A stretch of DNA of 64,000 bases from Brevibacterium album DSM 18261 (GTDB taxonomy: Bacteria > Actinomycetota > Actinomycetes > Actinomycetales > Brevibacteriaceae). This document shows, one piece after another, positions 24,993-32,259 of this stretch (the stretch's first letter is position 1; each line of letters opens with the position of its first letter). The DNA lies in the NCBI RefSeq assembly GCF_000426445.1, contig NZ_KE384526.1, positions 915,213 to 979,212 of the forward strand, in the 5' to 3' direction. Made by a program: the position numbers and the translations under genes. Below the pieces are notes generated by a model, which was not told the origin of the DNA, did not search any database, and saw only the letters and a list, made by a program, of their open reading frames with translations.

Positions 24993-26210
24993 ATGACTGA
25001 GACTGCACACGACACATGGTTCTCGCGGCTGGCCACCCGCGCGCAGGCAGGCCCCTCCGAGCTCTCCGCGGTGCTGGCGATGGCCTCGGCCGGCGGTGAC
25101 CTGGTGGACTTCTCCGGGGGCTTCCCGGACCCCGCCCTCTACGACACGCAGCTGCTGGGCGAGACCGCGGCCAAGGTGATCGGCTCCCGGCCCGAGGCCG
25201 CCCTCCAGTACGCGCCCAACTACGGCCTGGCCTCCCTGCGGGAGGTGCTGCGCGCCGAGGTCTCCCGCACCCAGGCGGTGACGCCGGGGCCGGACGACCT
25301 CATCGTCACCTCCGGCGGGGTCGACGCGCTCACCCTCATCTGCAAGGCGATGCTCAATGCGGGCGAGGCCGTGCTGGTCGAGGCGCCGTCGTACCTGGGC
25401 GCGTTCAGCGTCTTCCAGTCGCATGACGGCGTGTGCGTGCCGATGGAGAGCGACGAGCACGGCCTCGTGCCCGCCAGCATCGAGACCGCCTACGATCAGG
25501 CGGTGGCCCAGGGCACCCCGCCCAAGGTCGTCTACGTGATCCCGGACTTCCAGAACCCCTCCGGGCTGCGCCTCGGACTCGAGCGCCGCCGCGAGATCGT
25601 CGAGATCGCACGCCGCCTGGGGCTGCTGGTGCTCGAGGACGTCGCCTACCGGGACCTCGCCTTCGACGGCTCCTATGTGGAGTCCCTGTACGAGCTGGCG
25701 CCGGACGTGACGGTGCAGGCGGGCACGTTCTCCAAGACCTTCACCCCCGGCACGCGGATGGGCTGGGCGGTAGGACCGGCGACCGTCATCGACGCGATGG
25801 CACAGGCGAAGACCAACACGGATCAGTGCGCGGGAGCGCTGGGCCAGACGCTGCTGGAGGCGTACATCTCGGAAGGCCACTACGCGGCATCGCTGCCGGT
25901 GCTGCGGGAGGCCTACGCCGCACGCTGCGCAGGGCTCATGGATGCGCTCGACGCCGGACTGGGCGCACGGGCGTCGTGGACCGTCCCCGCCGGGGGCTTC
26001 TTCACCTGGCTCGAGGTGCCGGGCGTGGACACGAAGGCCCTCGCCCCGCTCGCGATCGAGGAGGGCGTGGCCTTCGTCCCCGGTGCGCCGTTCTTCGCCG
26101 ACGGCCGGCAGACCTCGCAGCTGCGCATGAGCTTCTCGCGCACGCCGGTGGAGCGCATGGCCGAGGGCATCACGCGGCTCACCCGCGCGCTCGACCGCGT
26201 CCAGGGCTGA
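24993..26210 (+). CDS. PLP-dependent aminotransferase, class I/II (2-aminoadipate/MocR-like)
   Basis: A 405-aa fold-type I aminotransferase. It shows LVDFSGGFPDPALYDTQLLG, ALQYAPNYGLASLREVLRAE, the aspartate region VVYVIPDFQNPSGLRL, LVLEDVAYRDLAFDG and the PLP lysine in GTFSKTFTPGTRMGW. This pattern is typical of the LysN/2-aminoadipate and valine-type group that shares its fold with MocR regulators, but no N-terminal HTH is present. The C-terminal PAGGFFTWLEVPG and RMSFSRTPVERMAEGI agree. The amino donor and acceptor cannot be assigned. The gene is same-strand with the preceding hydrolase and may be cotranscribed. Confidence 0.87.
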   Translation: MTETAHDTWFSRLATRAQAGPSELSAVLAMASAGGDLVDFSGGFPDPALYDTQLLGETAAKVIGSRPEAALQYAPNYGLASLREVLRAEVSRTQAVTPGPDDLIVTSGGVDALTLICKAMLNAGEAVLVEAPSYLGAFSVFQSHDGVCVPMESDEHGLVPASIETAYDQAVAQGTPPKVVYVIPDFQNPSGLRLGLERRREIVEIARRLGLLVLEDVAYRDLAFDGSYVESLYELAPDVTVQAGTFSKTFTPGTRMGWAVGPATVIDAMAQAKTNTDQCAGALGQTLLEAYISEGHYAASLPVLREAYAARCAGLMDALDAGLGARASWTVPAGGFFTWLEVPGVDTKALAPLAIEEGVAFVPGAPFFADGRQTSQLRMSFSRTPVERMAEGITRLTRALDRVQG

Positions 26211-26285
26211 AGCGCCGCACGCTCAAGCAGGCGCACGCGCAGGCAGGCGCTGCACTCCAGCCAGCCGCACGCTCAGGCATGCCTA

Positions 26286-26341
26286 CACGTATGTGGGATC
26301 TGCGTCTCGCCGCGCGGAACCACGCAGATTCCACATACGTG
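26286..26341. terminator. Long hairpin 1 after the aminotransferase gene
   Basis: Arms of 20 nt (26286-26305 and 26322-26341) pair with one G/A difference around a 16-nt loop. It is one of two adjacent hairpins with related stem sequences (CGTATGYGG then TCTGCG). It probably terminates the plus-strand aminotransferase unit, and possibly minus-strand readthrough from tRNA-Ser. Confidence 0.65.
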
Positions 26342-26369
26342 CGGCGCACCGTTGCATCCGGCGTGGTCC

Positions 26370-26423
26370 GCGTATGCGGTTTCTGCGCGTTCTACCACCC
26401 TCCGGCGCAGAAACCGCATACGC
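26370..26423. terminator. Long hairpin 2, related to hairpin 1
   Basis: A perfect 19-bp stem (26370-26388 with 26405-26423) has a 16-nt loop of unrelated sequence. The stem shares CGTATG(C/T)GG and TCTGCG with the previous hairpin, suggesting a duplicated palindromic element. Confidence 0.65.
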
Positions 26424-26471
26424 GGAGCGGTGGGCTGCCCGCCTTGCAGCGGAGGGCCGCCGCGGAAATGA

Positions 26472-26500
26472 AGAGAACCCCTGCTCAGCAGGGGTTCTCT
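26472..26500 (-). terminator. Terminator of tRNA-Ser
   Basis: A perfect 13-bp stem (AGAGAACCCCTGC and its complement) with loop TCA lies 1 bp beyond the encoded CCA of the tRNA. TTCATTTCC follows on the transcribed strand. This is a classic compact tRNA terminator. Confidence 0.85.
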
Positions 26501-26501
26501 T

Positions 26502-26592
26502 TGGCGGTAGCGGTGGGATTTGAACCCACGGTACGGGGTTACCGTACACAACATTTCGAGTGTTGCACCTTCGGCCGCTCGGACACGCTACC
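26502..26592 (-). tRNA. tRNA-Ser(CGA)
   Basis: The sequence folds into a type II tRNA with acceptor GGTAGCG/CGCTACC, discriminator G and an encoded CCA (26502-26504). The anticodon loop CTCGAAA gives anticodon CGA (26556-26558), reading UCG. The long variable arm TACGGTAACCCCGTA and the T-arm GGGTTCAAATCCC are standard for serine tRNA. Confidence 0.95.
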
Positions 26593-26599
26593 GGGGACT

Positions 26600-26628
26600 A
26601 CTCTACACACGCCCCTCCGTGAGCCCAA
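26600..26628 (-). promoter_or_regulatory. Promoter of tRNA-Ser
   Basis: On the minus strand TTGGGC (26623-26628), a 17-bp spacer and TAGAGT (26600-26605) lie just upstream of the tRNA. The 10 bp of spacer next to the -10 box read GGGGCGTGTG, identical to the tRNA-Arg promoter at 60991-61019. Confidence 0.65.
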
Positions 26629-26757
26629 CTCGGAGACGGCAAGTGTGACGATCGTCATTCGCTCCGGGCGACGCCGGCCCCGGGAAGCCGCGCCCCCGCC
26701 GCAGAGACCACACCCGCACCATGCGATCGAGCATCATAGGACGGACGCTCGCGCCCC

Positions 26758-27195
26758 TCACGCCTCGCGGTGCTGCGCGAAGAATTCCGTGAGCAGGCCC
26801 GCGCACTCCTCCGCGAGCACACCGGCGTGAACTTCGGGCCGGTGCAGCGCCGCACGGTCGCGCGCGAGATCCCAGACCGAGCCGCAGGCTCCCGCCTTCT
26901 CGTCCCAGGCGCCGAACACGATGCCGGCCACACGCGCGGCCACCGCAGCACCCGCGCACATGGCGCACGGTTCGAGCGTGACGACGAGGACCGCATCCTC
27001 GAGCCGCCACCGGCCCAGCGTCCGGGCGGCCTCCCGCAGTGCGACGATCTCGGCATGGCCCGTGGGATCGTGCGCCGCCTCGCGGATGTTGTGGCCCACG
27101 CCGAGCACCCTGCCGTCGCGGTCCACGACCACGGCTCCCACCGGGATGTCACCGCTGGCGAGGGCGCCGTCCGCCGCGGACAGCGCCCTGCGCAT
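26758..27195 (-). CDS. tadA: tRNA-specific adenosine deaminase
   Basis: A zinc deaminase that converts A34 to inosine in tRNA-Arg(ACG), a substrate also encoded in this window. The zinc site is HAEIVAL (His and catalytic Glu) plus EPCAMCAGAA (two Cys). The conserved DIPVGAVVVDRDGRVLG precedes it. ATG at 27195 gives 145 aa, but residues EHEDW just upstream in frame align with the N-terminus of typical TadA (..EYWMRHAL), and no ATG or GTG lies close by, so the true start may be a rarer codon further upstream. The gene follows that of the TadA-associated acidic protein on the same strand. Confidence 0.9.
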   Translation of the reverse strand: MRRALSAADGALASGDIPVGAVVVDRDGRVLGVGHNIREAAHDPTGHAEIVALREAARTLGRWRLEDAVLVVTLEPCAMCAGAAVAARVAGIVFGAWDEKAGACGSVWDLARDRAALHRPEVHAGVLAEECAGLLTEFFAQHREA

Positions 27196-27392
27196 CCAGT
27201 CCTCGTGCTCCGGCCGCGCCGCAAGTCCCGAGCGGGCCGCCCCTCGACCGTCCGAGGCGTCCCGCGGACCCGCACCGGCGCACGCCGGCGCCCCGCGCGC
27301 ACCCGCCTCGGCCCCCGCACCGCCGGCCCCGCGCGCAGCCTGACTCCGCGAGGGCTCAGGACTCCGCGCGGGCTCAGCCTGTTCGCGAGAAC

Positions 27393-27941
27393 TCAGCGCG
27401 CGCCCTCGAGCACCTCGGCGAAGCCCACCTCTTCGCCCACATGCGCCACCACGCGCGCCGGGTCCGAGGCGTGCTTCCGCAGCTGCTCGAGCAGCTCCGC
27501 GCCCTGCACCCCGTCCGCGGAGAAGAGATCGGGGTCCCCGCCCCATTCGGGGGCCTCCTCGAACTCGAGCATCTGCGGCTCGTCCTCGTCGTCGTCCTCG
27601 TCATCGGCCGGCTCGTCCTCGTCGGCCGGTTCCTCCTCGTCCGCCTCGTACTCGTCGGGACGCGAGTCCAGGTAGTCCGCGAAGAGGTCGGCGTAGGGGC
27701 TGCCGGCGGCCGCGGCGATATCGGAGACGAAGACCGCCGCGTCCCCGCCGTCGATCACGATGAACGCGAACCACTCGTCCTCGTGCTCCACGATCGCCAC
27801 AGCGCTGCCGTCCGCCGAGCCGTCCCCCGCGCCGTCCACGAGGTCCGTGAGATCGGAGAGGTCCGAGACGTCCTCGAGCTGAAGGTCGAGCGGCCGGAAG
27901 GAGTCGTCCGTCCGCGCCAGGACTGCTGTGAAATAAGCCAT
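27393..27941 (-). CDS. tRNA adenosine deaminase-associated protein
   Basis: A 182-aa protein of the actinobacterial family that is encoded immediately upstream of tadA. It begins [17 protein letters not shown], has a structured N-terminal half ([20 protein letters not shown]) and a strongly acidic centre (residues about 110-135, mostly Asp/Glu) before a C-terminal helix ([15 protein letters not shown]). It is proposed to assist or regulate TadA purely from conserved synteny; biochemical function is not established. ATG at 27941 fits the family start better than the longer frame. Confidence 0.82.
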   Translation of the reverse strand: MAYFTAVLARTDDSFRPLDLQLEDVSDLSDLTDLVDGAGDGSADGSAVAIVEHEDEWFAFIVIDGGDAAVFVSDIAAAAGSPYADLFADYLDSRPDEYEADEEEPADEDEPADDEDDDEDEPQMLEFEEAPEWGGDPDLFSADGVQGAELLEQLRKHASDPARVVAHVGEEVGFAEVLEGAR

Positions 27942-28018
27942 GGCTCCATTGTCGCACCGCGGCTCCCCCTCGCCGGAGCCCACGGAATCGCCGTCTCACT
28001 CCGGTAGATTCTCGGAAC

Positions 28019-28654
28019 ATGGACCTCCATGTCGCAGACCATCCGCTCATCGCCCACAAGCTCACGGTCCTCCGGGACCGGAGCACCGACTCCGCCCGCT
28101 TCCGCACCCTCACCGACGAGCTCGTGACGCTGCTCGCCTACGAGGCGACCCGGAAGATCCGCATCGCCCCCGCCACCATCACGACACCGGTCGCCGAGAC
28201 CACCGGCACCGCCCTCGACTCCCCTCGCCCCCTCGTCGTCCCCATCCTCCGCGCCGGCCTGGGCATGCTCGAGGGCATGCTGCGGATCCTCCCCACCGCC
28301 GAGGTGGGCTTCCTGGGCATGGTCCGCGACGACGAGACCTTCGAGGTCCACGCCTACGCGGAACGGCTCCCGGCCGATCTCACGGGCCGCCAGGTCTTCG
28401 TGCTCGACCCCATGCTCGCCACCGGCGGCACGCTCGCGATGGCCATCGACTTCCTGCTGGCCCGCGGCGTCTCCGACGTCACCGCGATCTGCCTCGTGAG
28501 CGCCCCGGAGGGGGTCGAGGCGATCACGGAGAAGTACGAGGGCGTCGCCCAGGTGACCGTCCACACCGCCGCACTGGACGAGCGGCTCAACGAGCACGGC
28601 TACATCGTGCCGGGCCTCGGCGATGCCGGCGACCGGCTCTACGGAGTCGTCTGA
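28019..28654 (+). CDS. upp: Uracil phosphoribosyltransferase
   Basis: A 211-aa type I phosphoribosyltransferase making UMP from uracil and PRPP in pyrimidine salvage. It begins [20 protein letters not shown] and has [20 protein letters not shown], the PRPP-binding [19 protein letters not shown] and the uracil-binding C-terminus [17 protein letters not shown]. Length and all motifs are normal. It is divergent from the TadA-associated protein gene, with 77 bp between starts. Confidence 0.95.
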   Translation: MDLHVADHPLIAHKLTVLRDRSTDSARFRTLTDELVTLLAYEATRKIRIAPATITTPVAETTGTALDSPRPLVVPILRAGLGMLEGMLRILPTAEVGFLGMVRDDETFEVHAYAERLPADLTGRQVFVLDPMLATGGTLAMAIDFLLARGVSDVTAICLVSAPEGVEAITEKYEGVAQVTVHTAALDERLNEHGYIVPGLGDAGDRLYGVV

Positions 28655-28667
28655 CCCCCCCGGTCAG
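28651..28667 (+). terminator. Short hairpin overlapping the upp stop codon
   Basis: CTGACC and GGTCAG form a 6-bp stem with a C5 loop directly at the stop codon. It is short and lacks a U-tract, so it is a weak terminator candidate. Confidence 0.35.
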
Positions 28668-29010
28668 TGCACGAAGGCTCACGTGCGCCGCGCAGCTGCG
28701 CGGCCGCCGTGGGCGACAGCGGCGAGCGGGCGGAACGGAACAGAGTGAACCCCGCCGCCACTGTCATGCAGTGTAATATTTCGTCATATATCTTCACGGA
28801 AACTTGGCACAGGGTCGTCGGGTTAAGAACAATGACGGACATGACGCATCTCTCCTCCCGCAGGGCGAGCTGTCCCGCACAGCTCATGCCGTGCGTTCGC
28901 GGCAGCCGCTGAGACCCGCTGTACCGCCGCGAACGGATCTTCACAGCACCTGCCCGCCGTTCGCACGCGCGGCCCGCACTCGCACAGCAGCGAAGCACCG
29001 AGGAGACACC
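28668..29010 (+). promoter_or_regulatory. Intergenic region with AT-rich promoter zone before the winged-helix gene
   Basis: About 340 bp without a credible gene. The segment around 28760-28830 is markedly AT-rich (GTAATATTTCGTCATATATC) and includes the small dyad CACTG-TCATG-CAGTG. It probably holds the promoter for the regulator starting at 29011, leaving a long 5' leader; an exact -10/-35 pair is not clear. Confidence 0.35.
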
Positions 29011-29976
29011 ATGACCGCAGCCGCACCTCAGCCCGAGGCGTTCCACCCCCGCAGCGCACGCGCCGCGCGTCGAACGGGAGCCCGCTTGACACCTGTCGAC
29101 CCGCAGTCAGCCCCCCGCACCTACGGCCCCGCCGGCGTGAGCTCGGGGCCCCGCGCCGCCCGCGGCATCGTCCTCTACGTGGGCCTCGACGAGGCCAAGG
29201 CCGCCGCCGAGGGCACCAACCTCGCCGCCATCGCCCAGGCCCTCAAGGACCAGGTGAGCAGTCTCGCCGGTGCGGCCGAGACCCAGGCGATCATCGCACT
29301 CGCCCCCGAGGGTCTCGGCAGCGACATCGACGCCGTCCGCGCCGTGGCCGTGGGTTCGCAGGCCGCGACCGGCTCACCCGCCGGCCTCCACGGCCCCGTG
29401 CGCCAGCGCATCCCCAGCCGCGTCGCCCCGCCCGCCACCCGCGAGCAGCTCGATGCCCGCGCGGGAGCCCGCACCGAGGCCGCGCGCACGAGGACCGCCC
29501 CCGGCCGCCGCGCCCCGCTGCGCGAGCAGCAGCCGGCCGGCCGGCAGACGGAAGGCGGCCTCGGCGGTCCGCTCGCCTCGGCCGCTCAGAGCGGCCCCTA
29601 TGCGCCCGAGGCGCACTCCGGAGTGCATGAGCCGCCCTACTCCTACCCCGCCGCCGATGCCCCGCTCCGCATCGACATCCCGCGCCGCGAGGTGCACATC
29701 GACGGCGCGCAGGTGCCGGTGACGACCAAGGAGTTCGACCTGCTCGCGACCCTCGTCTCCCACCCCGGCGCGACCCTGTCCCGCGAGGACCTCATCGACG
29801 CTCTCTGGGGCACCGGCGAGGAGCGTCCGGACGCCCGCACCGTCGATGTGCACATCCGCCGGCTGCGCCGCCGCCTCGGCGCACACTCGGCGATCGTCCG
29901 CACCATGCGCGGAGCCGGCTACCGCTACGACGAGCACCCGGACGTCGCGGTCTGGCAGGCGCGCGCGAGCCGCTGA
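29011..29976 (+). CDS. Winged-helix (OmpR/PhoB-type) DNA-binding protein without a receiver domain
   Basis: A 321-aa protein. The C-terminal domain (about residues 217-312) is a Trans_reg_C winged helix: VPVTTKEFDLLATLVSHPGA, LSREDLIDALWG, RTVDVHIRRLRRRLG and IVRTMRGAGYRYD. The N-terminal part lacks the phospho-acceptor Asp/Lys pattern of a response-regulator receiver; it has IVLYVGLDEAKAAAEGTNLA and a Pro/Ala/Arg-rich linker. It therefore looks like an orphan regulator controlled by something other than a histidine kinase, and no kinase gene is adjacent. ATG at 29011 is preceded by GAGGAG. Confidence 0.8.
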   Translation: MTAAAPQPEAFHPRSARAARRTGARLTPVDPQSAPRTYGPAGVSSGPRAARGIVLYVGLDEAKAAAEGTNLAAIAQALKDQVSSLAGAAETQAIIALAPEGLGSDIDAVRAVAVGSQAATGSPAGLHGPVRQRIPSRVAPPATREQLDARAGARTEAARTRTAPGRRAPLREQQPAGRQTEGGLGGPLASAAQSGPYAPEAHSGVHEPPYSYPAADAPLRIDIPRREVHIDGAQVPVTTKEFDLLATLVSHPGATLSREDLIDALWGTGEERPDARTVDVHIRRLRRRLGAHSAIVRTMRGAGYRYDEHPDVAVWQARASR

Positions 29977-30044
29977 GGCGCTCACAGCCGAAGCCTCCTC
30001 CCCGTCCAGCATCGCCCCAGATGCGGCGCATAGACTCGGCCGCG

Positions 30045-30965
30045 ATGTCAGCCTCACGCCGCTCACCCACACGGGGGATCCTCGTCCTCGCCTTCGGGAT
30101 CGTGCTCGCCGCGATGCTCGCGATGCACTCGCTCGTCCCCACCGCCTCGGGCCTCGCGCTCGTGGTGGAGACGCTGCTGCCGTGGACGTGGGTCCTCATC
30201 GCCCTCCTCCTGCTGATCGCGCTGTTCCGGCTCTCCCTCCTCTCCATCGCAGGCGTGCTCGTGCCCGCTGTCGTCTGGGCCTCGATGTTCTGGCCCTACC
30301 TCCGGCCCGCCTCAGCCCCCGAGGACCCGGACTTCACCCTCGCGACCCAGAACGTGGGCGCGAAGCTGCCGCAGCCCTCGGCCACCGCGCTCAGCATCGT
30401 CGAGGAGGACCCCGATGTCGTCGCCGTGCAGGAGATCGCCTCGCTCTCGGGGCAGATCATCCAGGAGCAGATGGAGTCGCATTTCTCCCACGGGCACGTC
30501 ATGGACTCCCTGGGGGTCTGGTCGAAGTGGCCGATGACCCAGCCCGAGGAGGTCGACATCGGGGTGCAGTGGCCGCGGGCCCTCGTGACGACCATCAGCA
30601 CCGACTCAGGCGATGTGCGCGTATACGTCGTCCACATCCCCTCCGTGCGCCCCGGCATGGAGTCCAGCCGCAACATGGCCCTGCGGAAGCTCGGGGAGAC
30701 GGTGCGGGAGGATCCGGCCGAGCGGGTCATCGTCGCCGGCGATCTCAACACGGCCGCGTCCGACCGCAACTTCGCCGCGGTGAGCGAAGGTCTCGAGGAC
30801 TCCCGGCAGGCGGTGGGCGGCGGCTTCGGCTTCACCTGGCCCGGCATCTTCCCCGTCACCCGCCTGGACCACGTGCTCAGCCGCGGGCTCGAACCCGTGG
30901 GCGATGAGGTGCTCGGACGCGGCACGAGCGACCACCGCGCGATCCTCGCCTCCTACGACTTCTGA
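30045..30965 (+). CDS. Membrane-anchored endonuclease/exonuclease/phosphatase-family protein
   Basis: A 306-aa protein with three N-terminal hydrophobic spans (ILVLAFGIVLAAMLAMHSLV, a central Leu-rich span, and IAGVLVPAVVWASMF) followed by an extracytoplasmic EEP domain. Catalytic motifs are visible: VVAVQEIASLSG (metal Glu), RVIVAGDLNTAASD (Asp/Asn), TRLDHVLSRG and GTSDHRAILASYDF (terminal Asp-His pair). EEP domains in this topology hydrolyse phosphodiesters or phospholipid headgroups; the substrate is unknown. The ATG at 30045 is used because upstream in-frame codons overlap a likely promoter. Confidence 0.83.
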   Translation: MSASRRSPTRGILVLAFGIVLAAMLAMHSLVPTASGLALVVETLLPWTWVLIALLLLIALFRLSLLSIAGVLVPAVVWASMFWPYLRPASAPEDPDFTLATQNVGAKLPQPSATALSIVEEDPDVVAVQEIASLSGQIIQEQMESHFSHGHVMDSLGVWSKWPMTQPEEVDIGVQWPRALVTTISTDSGDVRVYVVHIPSVRPGMESSRNMALRKLGETVREDPAERVIVAGDLNTAASDRNFAAVSEGLEDSRQAVGGGFGFTWPGIFPVTRLDHVLSRGLEPVGDEVLGRGTSDHRAILASYDF

Positions 30966-30994
30966 GGCCCGGTCCTGAGGCCAGCCTCTCGAGT

Positions 30995-31043
30995 GAGCGG
31001 TTCCTGCCGGTGTGCGACGCGCAGACAGGCAGGAACCGCTCAT
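30995..31043. terminator. Bidirectional hairpin between convergent genes
   Basis: A perfect 15-bp stem (30995-31009 with 31029-31043) and a 19-nt loop lie between the EEP gene and the marP-like gene, which converge. Confidence 0.75.
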
Positions 31044-31065
31044 CCAGTGGGTTGGTGAGGGCTGG

Positions 31066-32259
31066 TCAGCCGGCGGCGCAACGGCCCGCCGGCACGGGCT
31101 CGGCGGCCTCGCGGGCCTGCTCCAGCACGCCCGACATCTCCGCGAGCGTGAGGGCGTAGCCCGTCTCGTCGTCCGCCGCCGACCTCGCGAAGACCATTCC
31201 CGCGACGCGGCCGTCCCCGTCGAGCAGCGGCCCGCCCGAGTTCCCGTGGCGCACGACGGCCCGGAGCGCGTACACCTCGCGCACCACCGAGGCGTCGTCG
31301 TAGATGTCGAGCCCCTGAGCCCGCAGCGGCTCGCGCACGCGCGCCGGCGAGATCGTGAAGGGACCGTTCTCGGGGAAGCCCACGAGCACCGAGTCCGCGC
31401 CGGAGGCCAGGGGCTCGCCGAGCGGCAGGGGCTCGGCGTCGAGCCCCGGGACCCTGAGCACCGCGATGTCGCGCTGCGGATCGAACGCGACCACCTCGGC
31501 CCGGTGGGGAGCGCCACGGCCGGCGATCTGGACGATCCGGTCCGTGGAGCCGGCGACGACATGGGCGTTGGTGACGACCAGCTCCCGGTCGAGCGCCCAG
31601 CCGGAGCCCGCCTGAGGTGCTGCGCACTCGGTCGCGGTGGTCGTGACCCGAAGCGTCTGCTCCTCGGCTCCGCGACCCACCTCGACCATGCTCGAGTCCG
31701 GGTCGTCGACCGCCCGGATCTGCTCCTCCTGGCCGGAGAACACCTGCGGGAAGCCCTGCGCGGCAAGCACCTCGGACAGCGCGCCGAGCGCCTCCGCCGA
31801 GGTCACCGGCATGCTGCGGTCCAGCGCCTGGACGACCGCCGATTCCGCGACCGCGCGATTGAGGGAGAGCAGCGGCGTGCTGCGGGCGAGCCCGGCGCCC
31901 AGCCAGACGACGAGGGCGAAGGCGATGAGCGAGGTGAGGGCACCGCCGAGCGCATCGGCACCACGGCCCACCCGGCCGCGGATGGATTCGCGCATGAGCG
32001 TGCCGAGCCATCCGCCGAGGCCCGCCAAGACGAAGCCGAGGACGAGGGGCAGCGAGAAGACGAGGGTGTCCGCGGTCCGCTCGGCCACGACCCCGCTCGC
32101 GATCAGGGCCTCCCCCAGCGGAGGCCCTGAGAACCGGCCGAGCACTGCTCCGGCGATGAATCCCGCCAGCGTGCTCGCACCCGCCAGGAGGCCGGCGGTC
32201 CAGCCGCCGGCGGCGATGAGCGCGGCGAAGACGAGGAGGGCGAGATCGAATGCGGTCAC
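31066..32259 (-). CDS. MarP-type membrane serine protease (CvpA + trypsin-like domains)
   Basis: A 397-aa protein with four N-terminal membrane segments of the CvpA type (AFDLALLVFAALIAAGGWTA onward, residues 1-125), then a periplasmic chymotrypsin-like domain. The triad is His in VVTNAHVVAG, Asp in DPQRDIAVLRV and Ser in RHGNSGGPLLDG. This is the architecture of mycobacterial MarP, needed for cell-wall homeostasis and acid resistance. The start is GTG at 32259, overlapping the TGA of the prsW gene (GTGA), so the two membrane proteases are translationally coupled. Two Cys (ECAAP and RCAAG) flank the protease domain, as in MarP, and could form a disulfide. Confidence 0.87.
   Translation of the reverse strand: MTAFDLALLVFAALIAAGGWTAGLLAGASTLAGFIAGAVLGRFSGPPLGEALIASGVVAERTADTLVFSLPLVLGFVLAGLGGWLGTLMRESIRGRVGRGADALGGALTSLIAFALVVWLGAGLARSTPLLSLNRAVAESAVVQALDRSMPVTSAEALGALSEVLAAQGFPQVFSGQEEQIRAVDDPDSSMVEVGRGAEEQTLRVTTTATECAAPQAGSGWALDRELVVTNAHVVAGSTDRIVQIAGRGAPHRAEVVAFDPQRDIAVLRVPGLDAEPLPLGEPLASGADSVLVGFPENGPFTISPARVREPLRAQGLDIYDDASVVREVYALRAVVRHGNSGGPLLDGDGRVAGMVFARSAADDETGYALTLAEMSGVLEQAREAAEPVPAGRCAAG

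Noticed and set aside
26273..26554. Small minus-strand frames over the hairpin region and tRNA-Ser
   Set aside because: They run through two hairpins, a terminator and a tRNA gene; not credible coding sequence.
28639..29046. Minus-strand small open frame in the upp-regulator gap
   Set aside because: No ribosome-binding site, no domain, and it crosses the AT-rich promoter zone and the upp end.
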